Positions 1 to 5,066 of a DNA stretch of 5,066 bases are shown in pieces. The first letter of the stretch is position 1. Every line of letters starts with the position of its first letter. This stretch comes from an uncultured Lachnospiraceae bacterium (GTDB taxonomy: Bacteria > Bacillota > Clostridia > Lachnospirales > Lachnospiraceae), in contig CAUCWU010000206.1 of assembly GCA_958446555.1 (NCBI GenBank), positions 1 to 5,066 of the forward strand. Direction: 5' to 3'. The notes under the pieces are model-generated. The model was not told where the DNA came from, made no database searches, and was given only the letters and a program-made list of their open reading frames with translations. A program made the position numbers and the translations under genes.

Positions 1-446
1 TTTGTTATTACCTCTTTTTTACGCTGATGAAGGGTGATAAGGTTGTCAAGGGTACTCGAATTTCTAGCTTGGAAGGGAGATACGGAAAAGTCACAATGAT
101 TCCATTTACTGGGCATGTAAAGTCAGAAATATTTACTGGCGAAATTGTGCCTGGAGGGGTCGATGTACAAATTGAAAATGCAGCAGGAAATCGAAACATG
201 TGTGCAAAGTACATGTTTCGTGGCACAGATAAAGAAGGAAAAGAATGCTCTTTGTTTGTGGAAAATAATGGATATGTTTCTAGGACAGAACTACAAAAAG
301 AATATGTGGATGCATTTCCTCGTTTTATTACAGACAGTAAGATACTAGGAGAATATCTAAGTCAGCCACGTTTTAGATCAGAGGTTTGGGGAACACAAAA
401 AGGTGTAGAAGTTCGTGTATATGATGTTGTTCAAGCGATTGATTAG
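1..446 (+). CDS. DUF3237-family protein, probably 5'-partial
   Basis: This protein of unknown biochemical function matches the DUF3237 family, small beta-rich single-domain proteins. Counting from the first in-window ATG at 27, the family pattern is visible as KVTMIPFTG (21-29), the core PGGVDVQ (42-48), AKYMFRGTDKEG (60-71), FVENNGY (77-83) and a final strand GVEVRVYDV (126-134). The frame is open to the left edge and reads CYLFFTL just before the ATG, which resembles the first strand of family members. No ribosome site precedes the ATG at 27 (the bases are pyrimidine-rich), so the true start probably lies outside the window. The stop is TAG at 444-446. There is no signal peptide or membrane segment, so it is probably cytoplasmic. 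Family assignment is fairly secure from motifs; the substrate or role is unknown, and no neighbour in view explains it. Confidence 0.8.
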   Translation, partial: CYYLFFTLMKGDKVVKGTRISSLEGRYGKVTMIPFTGHVKSEIFTGEIVPGGVDVQIENAAGNRNMCAKYMFRGTDKEGKECSLFVENNGYVSRTELQKEYVDAFPRFITDSKILGEYLSQPRFRSEVWGTQKGVEVRVYDVVQAID

Positions 447-464
447 TAAGGATTGATTAGTAAG
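437..464. repeat. 14-bp exact tandem duplication over the DUF3237 stop codon
   Basis: The unit GATTGATTAGTAAG occurs twice without gap or mismatch, at 437-450 and 451-464. The first copy carries the last two codons and the TAG stop of the DUF3237 gene; the second is untranslated because the stop in the first copy ends the protein. It looks like a recent slippage duplication. Confidence 0.85.
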
Positions 465-499
465 GGTTTGAATGGAGAGGTAGTGAGCTATCAAATTAG

Positions 500-743
500 G
501 AAGAGTACCATATTGATAAGAGTTATTATGCAAGCAGAGAAATGTGCTTTTTTTGCGGGAAAACCGAAAATGGAAATTATTCTTGGCAGGCGTTTTCATA
601 TGGAAATTGGATTAGAAATTTAAAGAAAGAGACAAGTACAGGTATAGATAGTGTATTTTTATTGGATGGAGATTATTATGGAAATTTTGAAATTCTTTTT
701 CCACCAATGATTTGAGTTTGATACACTGTTAAAAGAAAAGTGA
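500..743 (+). pseudogene. Degraded C-terminal fragment of an unidentified gene
   Basis: One frame is open from just after a TAG at 497-499 to a TGA at 713-715. It reads like real protein: a SYYASREMCFFCGK segment, then NYSWQAFSYGNWIRNLKKE, then SVFLLDGDYYGNFEILFPP. An internal ATG at 542 would give 57 residues, but it has no convincing ribosome site and the coding-like reading starts upstream of it, so the N-terminus appears lost. Skipping one base at about 710 continues the frame as FEFDTLLKEK to a TGA at 741-743, which suggests a frameshift near the end. I do not recognise the family. It lies between the DUF3237 gene and the end of the opposing AraC gene. A functional short gene is possible but less likely. 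Confidence 0.4.
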
Positions 744-810
744 AATGTGTTTTTACAAATTGCGGGAAAGAAAATAATTGATGTGTCTTTATTGGTTCTG
801 TTTTGGCAGC

Positions 811-1647
811 TTACTGATTCCGATACTCAGTCGGTGTCATCTTTAACTGTCTCTTAAATGTACTGCAAAATACACTTTCACAGGAAAAGCCAGCTTGGTA
901 GCAGATGTCCTTTATCGAAAGCTGTGAGTTTTTTAGCAGATATTTTGCAGTATTAATGCGAATATTGATCAGATATTCATGAGGTGTGAAGCCAGTTTCC
1001 TTTCGAAAAGATCGAATAAAATGGTACTGACTCAACCCGGCAACTTGTGCCAATTCATCAATAGAAATATCCTCTGCAAAATGCTCACCAATATAGGAGA
1101 TCACGCGCTCAGACATAGGACGATCAGAGGTGTCAATTGAGATTGGTGAATAGAGAAGGAAGGTGGTAAGGATATCGTTTATGTATTTTGATAAAAGCGC
1201 CTCCCTTACCGGCTTTCCCTCAGAAAAAACATGATAAATCTCAGTCAGCTTGTTTACAGTTGGATGCGGATCGGTCAAATAAAAGACATTCCCCAGGCGT
1301 GAGGCAATCGAATTGTAAAAATTGCGGGCAGTCACGCCGTCAAAATGGCACCAGAGGACCTCACAGTCAGTCTCGGTATGGTAAGAATGAGGACGATAGC
1401 AATCAAGAAACACAAAGCTTCCTTCGCCAGCGATTTCCTTTTTACCATTGAAATCCAAGTGCAGATTGCCATGCAGAATATAAATTAAAAGAAAACTATC
1501 ATAGGAATCTCGATGTAGTGTATATCCGGCATCATAAAAAAAGTGACCAGTATAGAGTGGATAAAAGAACATCGTCTGAGCAGTCACGCTAGGCATATAG
1601 ACAAAATAGTCAGATTCAGCGGATACAAAATCTTCACAGGACTTCAT
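811..1647 (-). CDS. AraC-family transcriptional regulator
   Basis: A 278-residue two-domain regulator of the AraC/XylS family, of usual length. The N-terminal part (about 40-105) is a cupin-like ligand-sensing domain, with LLIYILHGNLHLDFNG and GSFVFLDCYRPHSYH typical of the AraC-binding fold; such domains usually sense a sugar or other small molecule. The C-terminal part (about 180-278) has two helix-turn-helix motifs: ISIDELAQVAGLSQYHFIRS (first) and SIKDICYQAGFSCESVFCST (second), closing with the signature FKRQLKMTPTEYR. The start at 1647 follows an AGAGG ribosome site about 8 bases upstream. It is the last gene of a likely leftward operon after the phosphoesterase. Its ligand and targets cannot be read from sequence. 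I see no clear rho-independent terminator just beyond its stop. Confidence 0.93.
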   Translation of the reverse strand: MKSCEDFVSAESDYFVYMPSVTAQTMFFYPLYTGHFFYDAGYTLHRDSYDSFLLIYILHGNLHLDFNGKKEIAGEGSFVFLDCYRPHSYHTETDCEVLWCHFDGVTARNFYNSIASRLGNVFYLTDPHPTVNKLTEIYHVFSEGKPVREALLSKYINDILTTFLLYSPISIDTSDRPMSERVISYIGEHFAEDISIDELAQVAGLSQYHFIRSFRKETGFTPHEYLINIRINTAKYLLKNSQLSIKDICYQAGFSCESVFCSTFKRQLKMTPTEYRNQ

Positions 1648-1673
1648 AAAAAATACCTCTCAGCTATTAGTGA

Positions 1674-1813
1674 TTATTCAGTCTCTGCTTCACTTTCCAT
1701 TTCGTTGGTGCTCATACCAGAGACGCTTGTGATTCCCTCACCCATATTTGGGTGTTTGTTTGAATAGATTTGGTCGGTAGCGAAAATAATAAGAAGAATA
1801 CCGCCGCCTCCAT
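1674..1813 (-). pseudogene. Possible frameshifted small membrane-peptide ORF
   Basis: Fifteen bases past the phosphoesterase stop there is an ATG (1811-1813) preceded at 5 bases by AAAGGGG, the usual layout of a translationally linked small gene. Read directly, the ATG frame gives 33 residues (MEAAVFFLLFSLPTKS...) ending in TGA. The neighbouring frame looks more protein-like: GGGGILLIIFATDQIYSNKH, then NMGEGITSVSGMSTNE and an acidic end ESEAETE, with TAA at 1674-1676. Adding one G near the start would join the ATG to this frame as MEGGGILLIIF..., about 48 residues with a short hydrophobic N-terminus. It may therefore be a small gene broken by one base, a sequencing error, or chance. No family recognised. 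Confidence 0.25.
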
Positions 1814-1827
1814 AAGTGCCCCTTTCT

Positions 1828-2982
1828 TTATTCAAAATGAAAATTGATGACCATGATCTCGCTGTCAGTTCCGACACGCATATCAGGTCCATAGACACCA
1901 ACACCAGAGGTGACAAAGCTGTACATGCCGTCAACCTGCTTCATTCCCCAATAATTTTCCCAGGCAAAAGGTTGTACGATTGTCAGTGGGAAAAACTGGC
2001 CTGCATGTGTGTGACCGGACAGCAAAACATCCACACCGTGGGCAGCATAGTCAGACAGATGATCTGGCTCGTGGCTGATCATCATAAGTGGCATAGAAGG
2101 ATCAAGATCCTTTGTAAGTTCATCAAGTGACGCACGGCTTGGTGCACCGTTTCCAGTTCTCTCTTCGTCAAGACGACCGGTCAGATAGAAGCTGTCGGCG
2201 ATCACAGTTGTCTCATCCTCAAGCATATGGATATTGCTCTTTTCAAGAAACTCATCCATTCTTGGATCTCTCGGCGCACTCTTGTCAGATGAAATCGGGA
2301 AGCCTGCGACAAGTGTTTCTGTCACGTCGTGGTTTCCAAAGACCGCGTAGACACCGTAGGTGGTGTTGATCTGACTTAGAATCTCCTCAAGGCGCTCAGG
2401 GTCTTCAAGTGCGTCGTAGTTGTTATCGAAGATATCACCGGCAATGACAACAATGTCAGCATTTTCAGAATTGATTGCAGTCACCATATCCTGAATCTGA
2501 TCGCAGCCAACGCTGTAGCCCATATGAAAATCACCAAGCAAAATCATTTTGAGATCACTCATATTGCCAGCGCTTTTTGAAATCGTTACATCATAGCTTG
2601 AGGTTGTGAGTATCTTCGCGTGAACGCATCCGTAAACAGTAAAGCAAACGCTAAGCGCAAAGACAAGAGAACCTAATATTGTGTGGAATAGAGCACTTGC
2701 AAGAAGTTTTTTCAGATTCTTCAAGCCAAGTGAGATCAGTTTCAAAAGCAGTAGCAGAATATCGGCTACAAGAATAAAGAAGATTAGGTAAATCAGGAAG
2801 CCGTGTTCCGGAAGAAATTTACCTAGAAAGATACTGGTAGCAAAGATCAGTATCAGCACGCAGACAACAATGTTGAAAGCGTGGCGTTTTGGCAGGTTCA
2901 TCTTTTTCGTCCATCTGCAAAAAGACCACATCACGTAGACGCAGAGGATGATATAGACAGCTAGCATAAACCATTTGAGCAT
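1828..2982 (-). CDS. Membrane-anchored calcineurin-like metallophosphoesterase (YkuE/YaeI-like)
   Basis: A 384-residue membrane phosphoesterase. The first about 120 residues contain four hydrophobic helices (roughly 5-21, 35-54, 61-82, 99-119). The rest is a calcineurin-like domain with the full dinuclear-metal motif set: GDFHMG (D151, H153), AGDIFD (D183), GNHD (216-219), SHEPDH (H304) and SGHTHAGQ (H324, H326). No catalytic motif is missing. Basic residues cluster in the loops after helices 1 and 3 (RWTKK...PKRH; KNLKK), which by the positive-inside rule places the catalytic domain outside the cell. The substrate is unknown; relatives act on lipid or envelope phosphodiesters and phosphates. 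The start at 2982 follows GGAGGGG at 4 bases, downstream of a good promoter at 3023-3051. It appears to head an operon with the small ORF and the AraC gene. Family call is secure, substrate is not. Confidence 0.93.
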   Translation of the reverse strand: MLKWFMLAVYIILCVYVMWSFCRWTKKMNLPKRHAFNIVVCVLILIFATSIFLGKFLPEHGFLIYLIFFILVADILLLLLKLISLGLKNLKKLLASALFHTILGSLVFALSVCFTVYGCVHAKILTTSSYDVTISKSAGNMSDLKMILLGDFHMGYSVGCDQIQDMVTAINSENADIVVIAGDIFDNNYDALEDPERLEEILSQINTTYGVYAVFGNHDVTETLVAGFPISSDKSAPRDPRMDEFLEKSNIHMLEDETTVIADSFYLTGRLDEERTGNGAPSRASLDELTKDLDPSMPLMMISHEPDHLSDYAAHGVDVLLSGHTHAGQFFPLTIVQPFAWENYWGMKQVDGMYSFVTSGVGVYGPDMRVGTDSEIMVINFHFE

Positions 2983-3022
2983 AAGTCCCCTCCAAAAGAA
3001 TTAATTTGTTTTTAACAGTTCG

Positions 3023-3051
3023 ATTTTACAAAAGCTTATGGAGAAAGTCAA
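3023..3051 (-). promoter_or_regulatory. Sigma-A-like promoter of the phosphoesterase operon
   Basis: On the minus strand TTGACT (3051-3046) and TAAAAT (3028-3023) are separated by exactly 17 bases. The hexamers each match the vegetative consensus at five of six positions. Predicted transcription starts near 3016, giving a short leader of about 34 bases before the GGAGGGG ribosome site. Confidence 0.7.
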
Positions 3052-3103
3052 CGAAATCGCAAATAAAATGGAGAAAAATGGAATTTATATCTTTTTTTGA
3101 ATA

Positions 3104-3119
3104 CTATATTGCAATATAG
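3104..3119. promoter_or_regulatory. Perfect 16-bp palindrome, probable PadR operator
   Basis: CTATATTGCAATATAG is a perfect palindrome. It contains the -35 hexamer of the promoter in front of the PadR gene. A second inverted pair, ATACTAT (3101-3107) and ATAGTAT (3121-3127), surrounds it with a slightly shifted centre and reaches into the spacer. PadR proteins bind AT-rich palindromes as dimers and often repress their own operon, so this is the natural candidate site. The binding itself is inferred. Confidence 0.65.
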
Positions 3120-3137
3120 AATAGTATGTGATATGAT
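3109..3137 (+). promoter_or_regulatory. Promoter of padR-HAAS/DUF4097 operon
   Basis: TTGCAA (3109-3114), a 17-base spacer, and TATGAT (3132-3137) with an extended TG at 3129-3130. Transcription would start near 3144, about 29 bases before the padR ATG. The -35 is buried in the palindrome, so a bound dimer would block RNA polymerase. Confidence 0.65.
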
Positions 3138-3158
3138 ACAGACAACAAAGATGAAGAT

Positions 3159-3168
3159 AAGGAGGTGA
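3159..3168 (+). promoter_or_regulatory. Full-consensus ribosome binding site of padR
   Basis: AAGGAGGTGA is an uninterrupted match to the 16S rRNA anti-Shine-Dalgarno sequence and sits 4 bases before the ATG at 3173. It settles the start of the PadR gene. It is much stronger than the site before the next gene (AAAGGTGG), so the regulator may be translated more efficiently than its partner. Confidence 0.8.
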
Positions 3169-3172
3169 GCCG

Positions 3173-3493
3173 ATGAATGCGCAGTTTAAAAAGGGAGCAC
3201 TGGAACTATGTGTGTTGTCGCAGCTTGCTCTTCGCGATCAGTATGGTTACGAGCTGACCGAGGCAATTTCAAAAGAGATGAAGCTTGCGGCAGGTACCCT
3301 GTATCTGATTTTAAAGCGGCTAAAAGATGAGGAGTATGTGGAGACCTATCTTGTCGAGGCAGGAGAGGGACCAGCCAGAAAGTATTATCATTTGACAGTT
3401 AAGGGTTGGGCATATCAGGAGCAGTTAAAGAAGGAATGGATGGACTTTACAGCGGCGGTAGAGCGATTAATTAGTTGTCCAGAGGAAGACTAA
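3173..3493 (+). CDS. PadR-family transcriptional repressor
   Basis: A 106-residue winged-helix regulator of the short PadR subfamily. The N-terminus MNAQFKKGALELCVLSQLA and YGYELTEAIS are hallmark PadR segments. The recognition helix region is AAGTLYLILKRLKDEEYV (39-56), where many relatives have a S/T-E-GT-YP-L-L form, and the wing ends GEGPARKYYHLTVKG (64-78). The C-terminal helix (79-104) is the short dimerisation arm. Such proteins bind palindromic operators as dimers. It lies 21 bases before the HAAS-DUF4097 gene and shares its promoter, so it probably represses its own operon through the palindrome at 3104-3119. The inducing signal is unknown; in the related operons it is often linked to envelope stress, but nothing here shows that directly. 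Confidence 0.93.
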   Translation: MNAQFKKGALELCVLSQLALRDQYGYELTEAISKEMKLAAGTLYLILKRLKDEEYVETYLVEAGEGPARKYYHLTVKGWAYQEQLKKEWMDFTAAVERLISCPEED

Positions 3494-3514
3494 TCAAAGA
3501 AAGGTGGTAGTATT

Positions 3515-4549
3515 ATGAAAAAGGATGAATTTTTATCAGCAGTGAAGAATGTATTATCGGGAATGGACGAGGATTTGGCAGCAGATATCTTAAATGACTA
3601 CGAGACTCACTTTAAAGAGGGCATGGAGAATGGAAAGAGCGAGGAGGAGATCTGCGAGGAGCTTGGCAATGTCGAAGAGATTAAGCAGGCATTTCTTGAA
3701 GAAAATCCGAACCATGCAGTGGCAAGACCAGTAGTTGAGCCGGCAGAAAATACACAGATTCAGCCAACTGTGAAACCACTAGCAAAGGCATCTAACGAAG
3801 ATTCTGAGGATATCTATAACCGTGCGTATCCAGGGATTCAGCGCGTATTTGCACAGCTAATTAGTGCCGATATCAAGATTTCAAAAAGCAATACAAACAG
3901 TGTTGGTATGTCAGTGACGGGAAAACGGACAGAGGATGTGGAAGCATTAAAGGAAACCCTTAATGTCACAGCTTCTGTCGGCACTCTTACAATTCGCCAG
4001 GAAAAGAAAATGCAGATCGCCTCACACGGGGTAGCATGGTTGTTTGGTGGATTCCGTTCAGCGGATTGTTGCATCCATATTAAACTGCCAGAAGCGTTTC
4101 CACAGGCACAGATTAAAAATATCAGCGGAGATATTGTGGCAGAGGGTGTGGACTGCGAGAATTTATTAATTCAAACTGTCAGCGGTGATGCGAAGGTGGA
4201 AGCGTATAAGGCAGAGCATTTAGACGTGGCAAGTACGAGTGGTGATATCAAAGTTGTGCTTGATGAAAACAGACAGTGCAAGGTGAAGAGTACGAGCGGA
4301 GACTGTTCGGTGACGATTGGAAACCATTCAGCTGCAGAAATTACAAGCACAAGTGGCGATATCTCAGTTCACTATCTCGGTGGCAAGGGACTTGAGATGA
4401 CACTTTCTACTGTGAGTGGTGATGTGTCAGCAAATTGTGGCGGTGTTTCCTACGGTGGAAAAAAGAAAGTATCAGCAAGCTACGGTGAGATGGACAGTAG
4501 TGTCAAGGCATTCACTGTGTCAGGTGATTTGATGGTGAGGGATCATTAA
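3515..4549 (+). CDS. HAAS (DUF1700)-DUF4097 fusion protein
   Basis: A 344-residue protein in three parts. Residues 1-65 form a helical DUF1700/HAAS domain (KKDEFLSAVKNVLSGM, then ILNDYETHFKEGM, EEEICEELGNVEEIKQAF), a module found beside PadR regulators. Residues 66-100 are a low-complexity Pro/Glu-rich linker. Residues 105-344 are a DUF4097 'putative adhesin' beta-helix. Its SGD motifs begin at 204, 223, 242, 261, 280, 301 and 336; the first five are spaced exactly 19 residues apart, as expected for helix rungs. No signal peptide or membrane helix is visible; the most hydrophobic part (GVAWLFGGF, 172-180) is too short. Many relatives carry membrane segments or split these domains into separate genes, so this form may be cytoplasmic. 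It starts after AAAGGTGG and is cotranscribed with padR. Its molecular role is not established. Confidence 0.88.
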   Translation: MKKDEFLSAVKNVLSGMDEDLAADILNDYETHFKEGMENGKSEEEICEELGNVEEIKQAFLEENPNHAVARPVVEPAENTQIQPTVKPLAKASNEDSEDIYNRAYPGIQRVFAQLISADIKISKSNTNSVGMSVTGKRTEDVEALKETLNVTASVGTLTIRQEKKMQIASHGVAWLFGGFRSADCCIHIKLPEAFPQAQIKNISGDIVAEGVDCENLLIQTVSGDAKVEAYKAEHLDVASTSGDIKVVLDENRQCKVKSTSGDCSVTIGNHSAAEITSTSGDISVHYLGGKGLEMTLSTVSGDVSANCGGVSYGGKKKVSASYGEMDSSVKAFTVSGDLMVRDH

Positions 4550-4612
4550 GTGATCAACTATTACTTGATTTTGCACAAAAGCACCTGCATTGTATTCAAC
4601 TGTCACTTCAAC

Positions 4613-4618
4613 TATAAT
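4613..4618 (+). promoter_or_regulatory. Consensus -10 element between the DUF4097 gene and its terminator
   Basis: A perfect TATAAT is preceded at 17 bases by TTGTAT (4590-4595), a poor -35. TTGTATT (4590-4596) and AATACAA (4616-4622) also form a 7-bp inverted pair, and TTCAACT occurs twice (4595-4601, 4607-4613). It could be an AT-rich coincidence or drive a short transcript of about 60 bases ending at the terminator. Confidence 0.25.
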
Positions 4619-4650
4619 ACAAGCATCCATTGAAAAAACGGAAACGAAAA

Positions 4651-4684
4651 CGGGGTCAGGCGTGAGCTGACCCCGAGATTTTTT
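4651..4684 (+). terminator. Rho-independent terminator of the padR operon
   Basis: CGGGGTCAG and CTGACCCCG form a perfect 9-bp GC-rich stem around a 7-base loop, followed by three bases and six T (4679-4684). It ends the padR-DUF4097 transcript about 100 bases past the stop and insulates the GH32 gene from it. Confidence 0.9.
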
Positions 4685-4743
4685 CGCAAGTGCATCGGCA
4701 AAAGAGCCAAAAAAAGCCTCAAAATTTAGTCGTTTCGTCAATA

Positions 4744-4759
4744 TGTTAACCGGTTGACA
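4744..4759. promoter_or_regulatory. LacI/ScrR-like operator
   Basis: TGTTAACCGGTTGACA is a near-perfect palindrome with a central CG and one mismatched pair (T4747 against G4756), the form used by LacI-family regulators and close to known sucrose-repressor sites. Its right half is the -35 hexamer of the GH32 promoter, so repression by occlusion is likely. The regulator is not in this window. Confidence 0.7.
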
Positions 4760-4783
4760 GAATGGGCTGATTATGTATATACT
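4754..4783 (+). promoter_or_regulatory. Promoter of the GH32 gene
   Basis: A perfect TTGACA (4754-4759) is followed after 18 bases by TATACT (4778-4783), five of six matches. Transcription would start near 4790 and leave a leader of about 98 bases. TCTGCC (4812-4817) can pair with GGCAGA (4852-4857) in this leader, but the loop is long and I see no riboswitch or antiterminator motif. Confidence 0.7.
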
Positions 4784-4887
4784 TATCCTATCAGTTAGAA
4801 ACGAAATAAGATCTGCCAGATGATTTTTCAAAACGAAAATACAGTTACAGGGGCAGAATTAGATAGCAAAAAGAAAGAGGAGAGCAT

Positions 4888-5066
4888 ATGATCAGCGAAA
4901 AATTAATGAAAGCAAGAGCCTATGAGGCAGAAAACGAGAAGAAAATCACGCCAGAAATGCGCCCGGTATTTCATTTAACACCGCGCGTGGGTTGGATGAA
5001 TGACCCAAATGGTTTTTCCTATTATAAGGGACAGTACCATATGTTTTATCAGTATTATCCATATAA
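4888..5066 (+). CDS. GH32 beta-fructosidase / sucrose-6-phosphate hydrolase, 3'-partial
   Basis: The first 59 codons of a glycoside hydrolase family 32 enzyme that runs off the window. The family signature WMNDPNG is at residues 36-42, with D39 the expected catalytic nucleophile, preceded by RPVFHLTPRVG and followed by YYKGQYHMFYQYYPY, the normal start of the five-bladed propeller. There is no signal peptide, so the enzyme is probably intracellular and cleaves imported sucrose, sucrose-6-phosphate or short fructans into a glucose (or glucose-6-phosphate) part and fructose. The start at 4888 follows AGAGGAG at 5 bases. A LacI-type operator in its promoter fits a sugar-induced gene. Family is certain; the exact substrate cannot be told from this fragment, and the rest of the gene and any transporter lie outside. 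Confidence 0.92.
   Translation, partial: MISEKLMKARAYEAENEKKITPEMRPVFHLTPRVGWMNDPNGFSYYKGQYHMFYQYYPY

Noticed and set aside
378..599. 73-codon minus-strand frame opposite the DUF3237 end and the decayed gene
   Set aside because: No ribosome site and low-complexity composition. The opposite strand has a clear family match over the first part, so this is a shadow.
1188..1451. 87-codon plus-strand frame inside the AraC gene
   Set aside because: Lies fully antisense to a recognised regulator; composition rich in Gln, Ser and Arg with no domain.
1816..2369. Two plus-strand frames (104 and 80 codons) opposite the phosphoesterase domain
   Set aside because: Both are antisense to conserved metal-binding motifs and have no ribosome sites or recognisable domains.
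3838..4074. 78-codon minus-strand frame inside the DUF4097 gene
   Set aside because: Antisense shadow of a well-supported gene with strong promoter, ribosome site and terminator on the other strand.
4121..4530. Regularly spaced SGD coding repeats as a possible CRISPR-like or DNA repeat array
   Set aside because: The regularity (57 bp) is at protein level; the DNA between and within the units is diverged and in frame, as expected for beta-helix rungs.
4541..4556. GATCA/TGATC small inverted repeat at the DUF4097 stop codon as a terminator
   Set aside because: Only a 5-bp AT-rich stem with no T run; the 9-bp GC stem at 4651-4675 followed by six T is the evident terminator.
4632..4654. Repeated AAACG units before the terminator as a catabolite (cre) site
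   Set aside because: The spacing between TG and CG does not fit the cre consensus and the second half-site is absent.
4520..4831. 103-codon reading frame on the minus strand in the gap before the GH32 gene
   Set aside because: It starts with TTG without a ribosome site and runs through the terminator hairpin, the LacI-like operator and the GH32 promoter, and overlaps the end of the DUF4097 gene. Those elements explain the sequence better.

Overview
The window looks like chromosomal DNA of a low-to-moderate GC Gram-positive bacterium, most likely a gut or rumen Clostridia of the Lachnospiraceae type. This is an inference from strong AGGAGG-type ribosome sites, sigma-A-like promoters, the PadR plus DUF1700/HAAS-DUF4097 pairing, a membrane metallophosphoesterase and a GH32 sucrose enzyme. 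There is no phage, IS element, CRISPR array, tRNA or rRNA.

Layout: (1) 1-446, + strand, a DUF3237-family protein whose true start probably lies before the window; a 14-bp exact tandem duplication covers its stop codon. (2) 447-810, no intact gene, but a coding-like open stretch that appears to be the degraded end of an unidentified gene. (3) 811-2982, - strand, a tight set read from right to left: a four-helix membrane metallophosphoesterase, a possible broken small ORF, and an AraC-family regulator. A clear promoter sits at 3023-3051 and the gaps are only 14 and 26 bases, so the set is probably one operon. (4) 2983-3172, a divergent control region with a second promoter facing right, whose -35 lies inside a perfect 16-bp palindrome. 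(5) 3173-4549, + strand, a PadR-family repressor followed by a fused HAAS-DUF4097 protein with SGD motifs at an exact 19-residue period, then a strong terminator at 4651-4684. (6) 4685-5066, a promoter overlapped by a LacI/ScrR-like operator, and the first 59 codons of a GH32 beta-fructosidase or sucrose-6-phosphate hydrolase that runs off the end.

How they work together: the PadR protein probably represses its own two-gene operon through the palindrome, and may also influence the divergent phosphoesterase promoter about 50 bp away. PadR, HAAS and DUF4097 modules recur together in Firmicutes and are thought to serve envelope-related signalling; here the last two are one polypeptide with no visible membrane anchor. 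The GH32 gene begins an independent, probably sugar-induced unit. The most unusual items are the anchorless HAAS-DUF4097 fusion with its regular repeat, the operator-promoter architecture in front of padR, and the two broken small coding stretches.
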